This document shows positions 5,975 through 6,171 of a stretch of DNA of 6,171 bases, one piece after another (position 1 is the first letter of the stretch; every line of letters starts with the position of its first letter). The stretch is from an uncultured Haloferula sp. (lineage in GTDB: Bacteria > Verrucomicrobiota > Verrucomicrobiae > Verrucomicrobiales > Akkermansiaceae): contig CAMPGU010000248.1 of assembly GCA_946885645.1 (NCBI GenBank), positions 1-6,171 of the forward strand, written 5' to 3'. The position numbers were made by a program, and so were the translations under genes. The notes under the pieces were generated by a model that made no database searches, was not told where the DNA came from, and saw only the letters and a list, made by a program, of their open reading frames with translations.

Positions 5975-6171
5975 ACTTCGCGCCGCGGAGCAGCCCGAGG
6001 CGCTTCACCTGGCGTAGCCAGTCTTCCTCCAGTTCGGCGAAGCTCGCTTGCGCCGCGCCGGCCCGGGGAATAGCCACCAGCAGGCGCTTGGAGTCGGCCA
6101 GCAGGTGGCCGTGACGCTGAACGATAGCGCGCAGGCGGCGGCGCAGGAGATTGCGGTCGTGGGCCTTGCCC
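5973..6171 (-). CDS. rnpA: Ribonuclease P protein component, 5'-truncated by window edge
   Basis: The C-terminal 65 residues of the protein subunit of RNase P, which with the catalytic RNA removes 5' leaders from pre-tRNAs. The frame is open from the right edge to the TGA at 5975-5973 and has no start inside the window. The sequence opens with [20 protein letters not shown], corresponding to the basic RNA-binding helix of the family (typical form A-V-x-R-N-R-x-K-R), followed by a [21 protein letters not shown] stretch matching the conserved beta-strand and helix (usual pattern VV-R-x-G-A-x-x-x-F-x-x-L). The position just upstream of yidD and yidC is the classic bacterial order and strongly supports the call. 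The third residue of the usual RNR motif is Leu here. The upstream part, and probably rpmH, lie beyond the right edge. Confidence 0.9.
   Translation of the reverse strand, partial: GKAHDRNLLRRRLRAIVQRHGHLLADSKRLLVAIPRAGAAQASFAELEEDWLRQVKRLGLLRGAK

Overview
The window looks like chromosomal core sequence from a GC-rich Gram-negative bacterium. The rnpA-yidD-yidC order and a YidC with a large periplasmic domain point to a Gram-negative envelope. A Verrucomicrobia-type host (a Luteolibacter-like genome) would fit the gene mix and the scarcity of strong Shine-Dalgarno sites, but this lineage call is an impression and was not tested by any search.

Layout from left to right. Bases 1-1152 (+) carry the C-terminal two thirds of PTS enzyme I (ptsI), cut by the left edge. 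It converges, with a 13-nt gap, on a minus-strand pair: a SMI1/KNR4 (SUKH) family protein at 1166-1621 and, immediately upstream of it, a secreted alpha/beta hydrolase of the PHB-depolymerase/dienelactone-hydrolase type at 1624-2763. The pair is packed so tightly that the two are probably translationally coupled. A 123-nt divergent intergenic region with a perfect 12-bp palindrome separates the hydrolase from a plus-strand gene for a small four-helix membrane protein of unknown function (2887-3321). The tail of that gene overlaps, tail to tail, a DUF2237 gene on the minus strand (3254-3625). From there to the right edge everything reads leftward: yidC (membrane insertase, 3701-5560), yidD (5591-5956) and the 3' part of rnpA (RNase P protein, 5973-6171, cut by the right edge).

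The rnpA-yidD-yidC block is a conserved bacterial operon that links tRNA maturation with membrane protein insertion. YidD assists YidC and YidC inserts inner-membrane proteins. DUF2237 follows yidC by 75 nt on the same strand and may be read through from it. PtsI belongs to sugar phosphotransfer and is functionally separate from the rest.

No RNA genes, CRISPR arrays, insertion sequences or prophage genes were recognised. No strong case was found for a new multi-gene system. The points most worth a second look are the hydrolase/SUKH pair, the unexplained C-terminal part of the hydrolase, the orphan membrane protein with its overlapping tail, and several small sequence signals near start codons.
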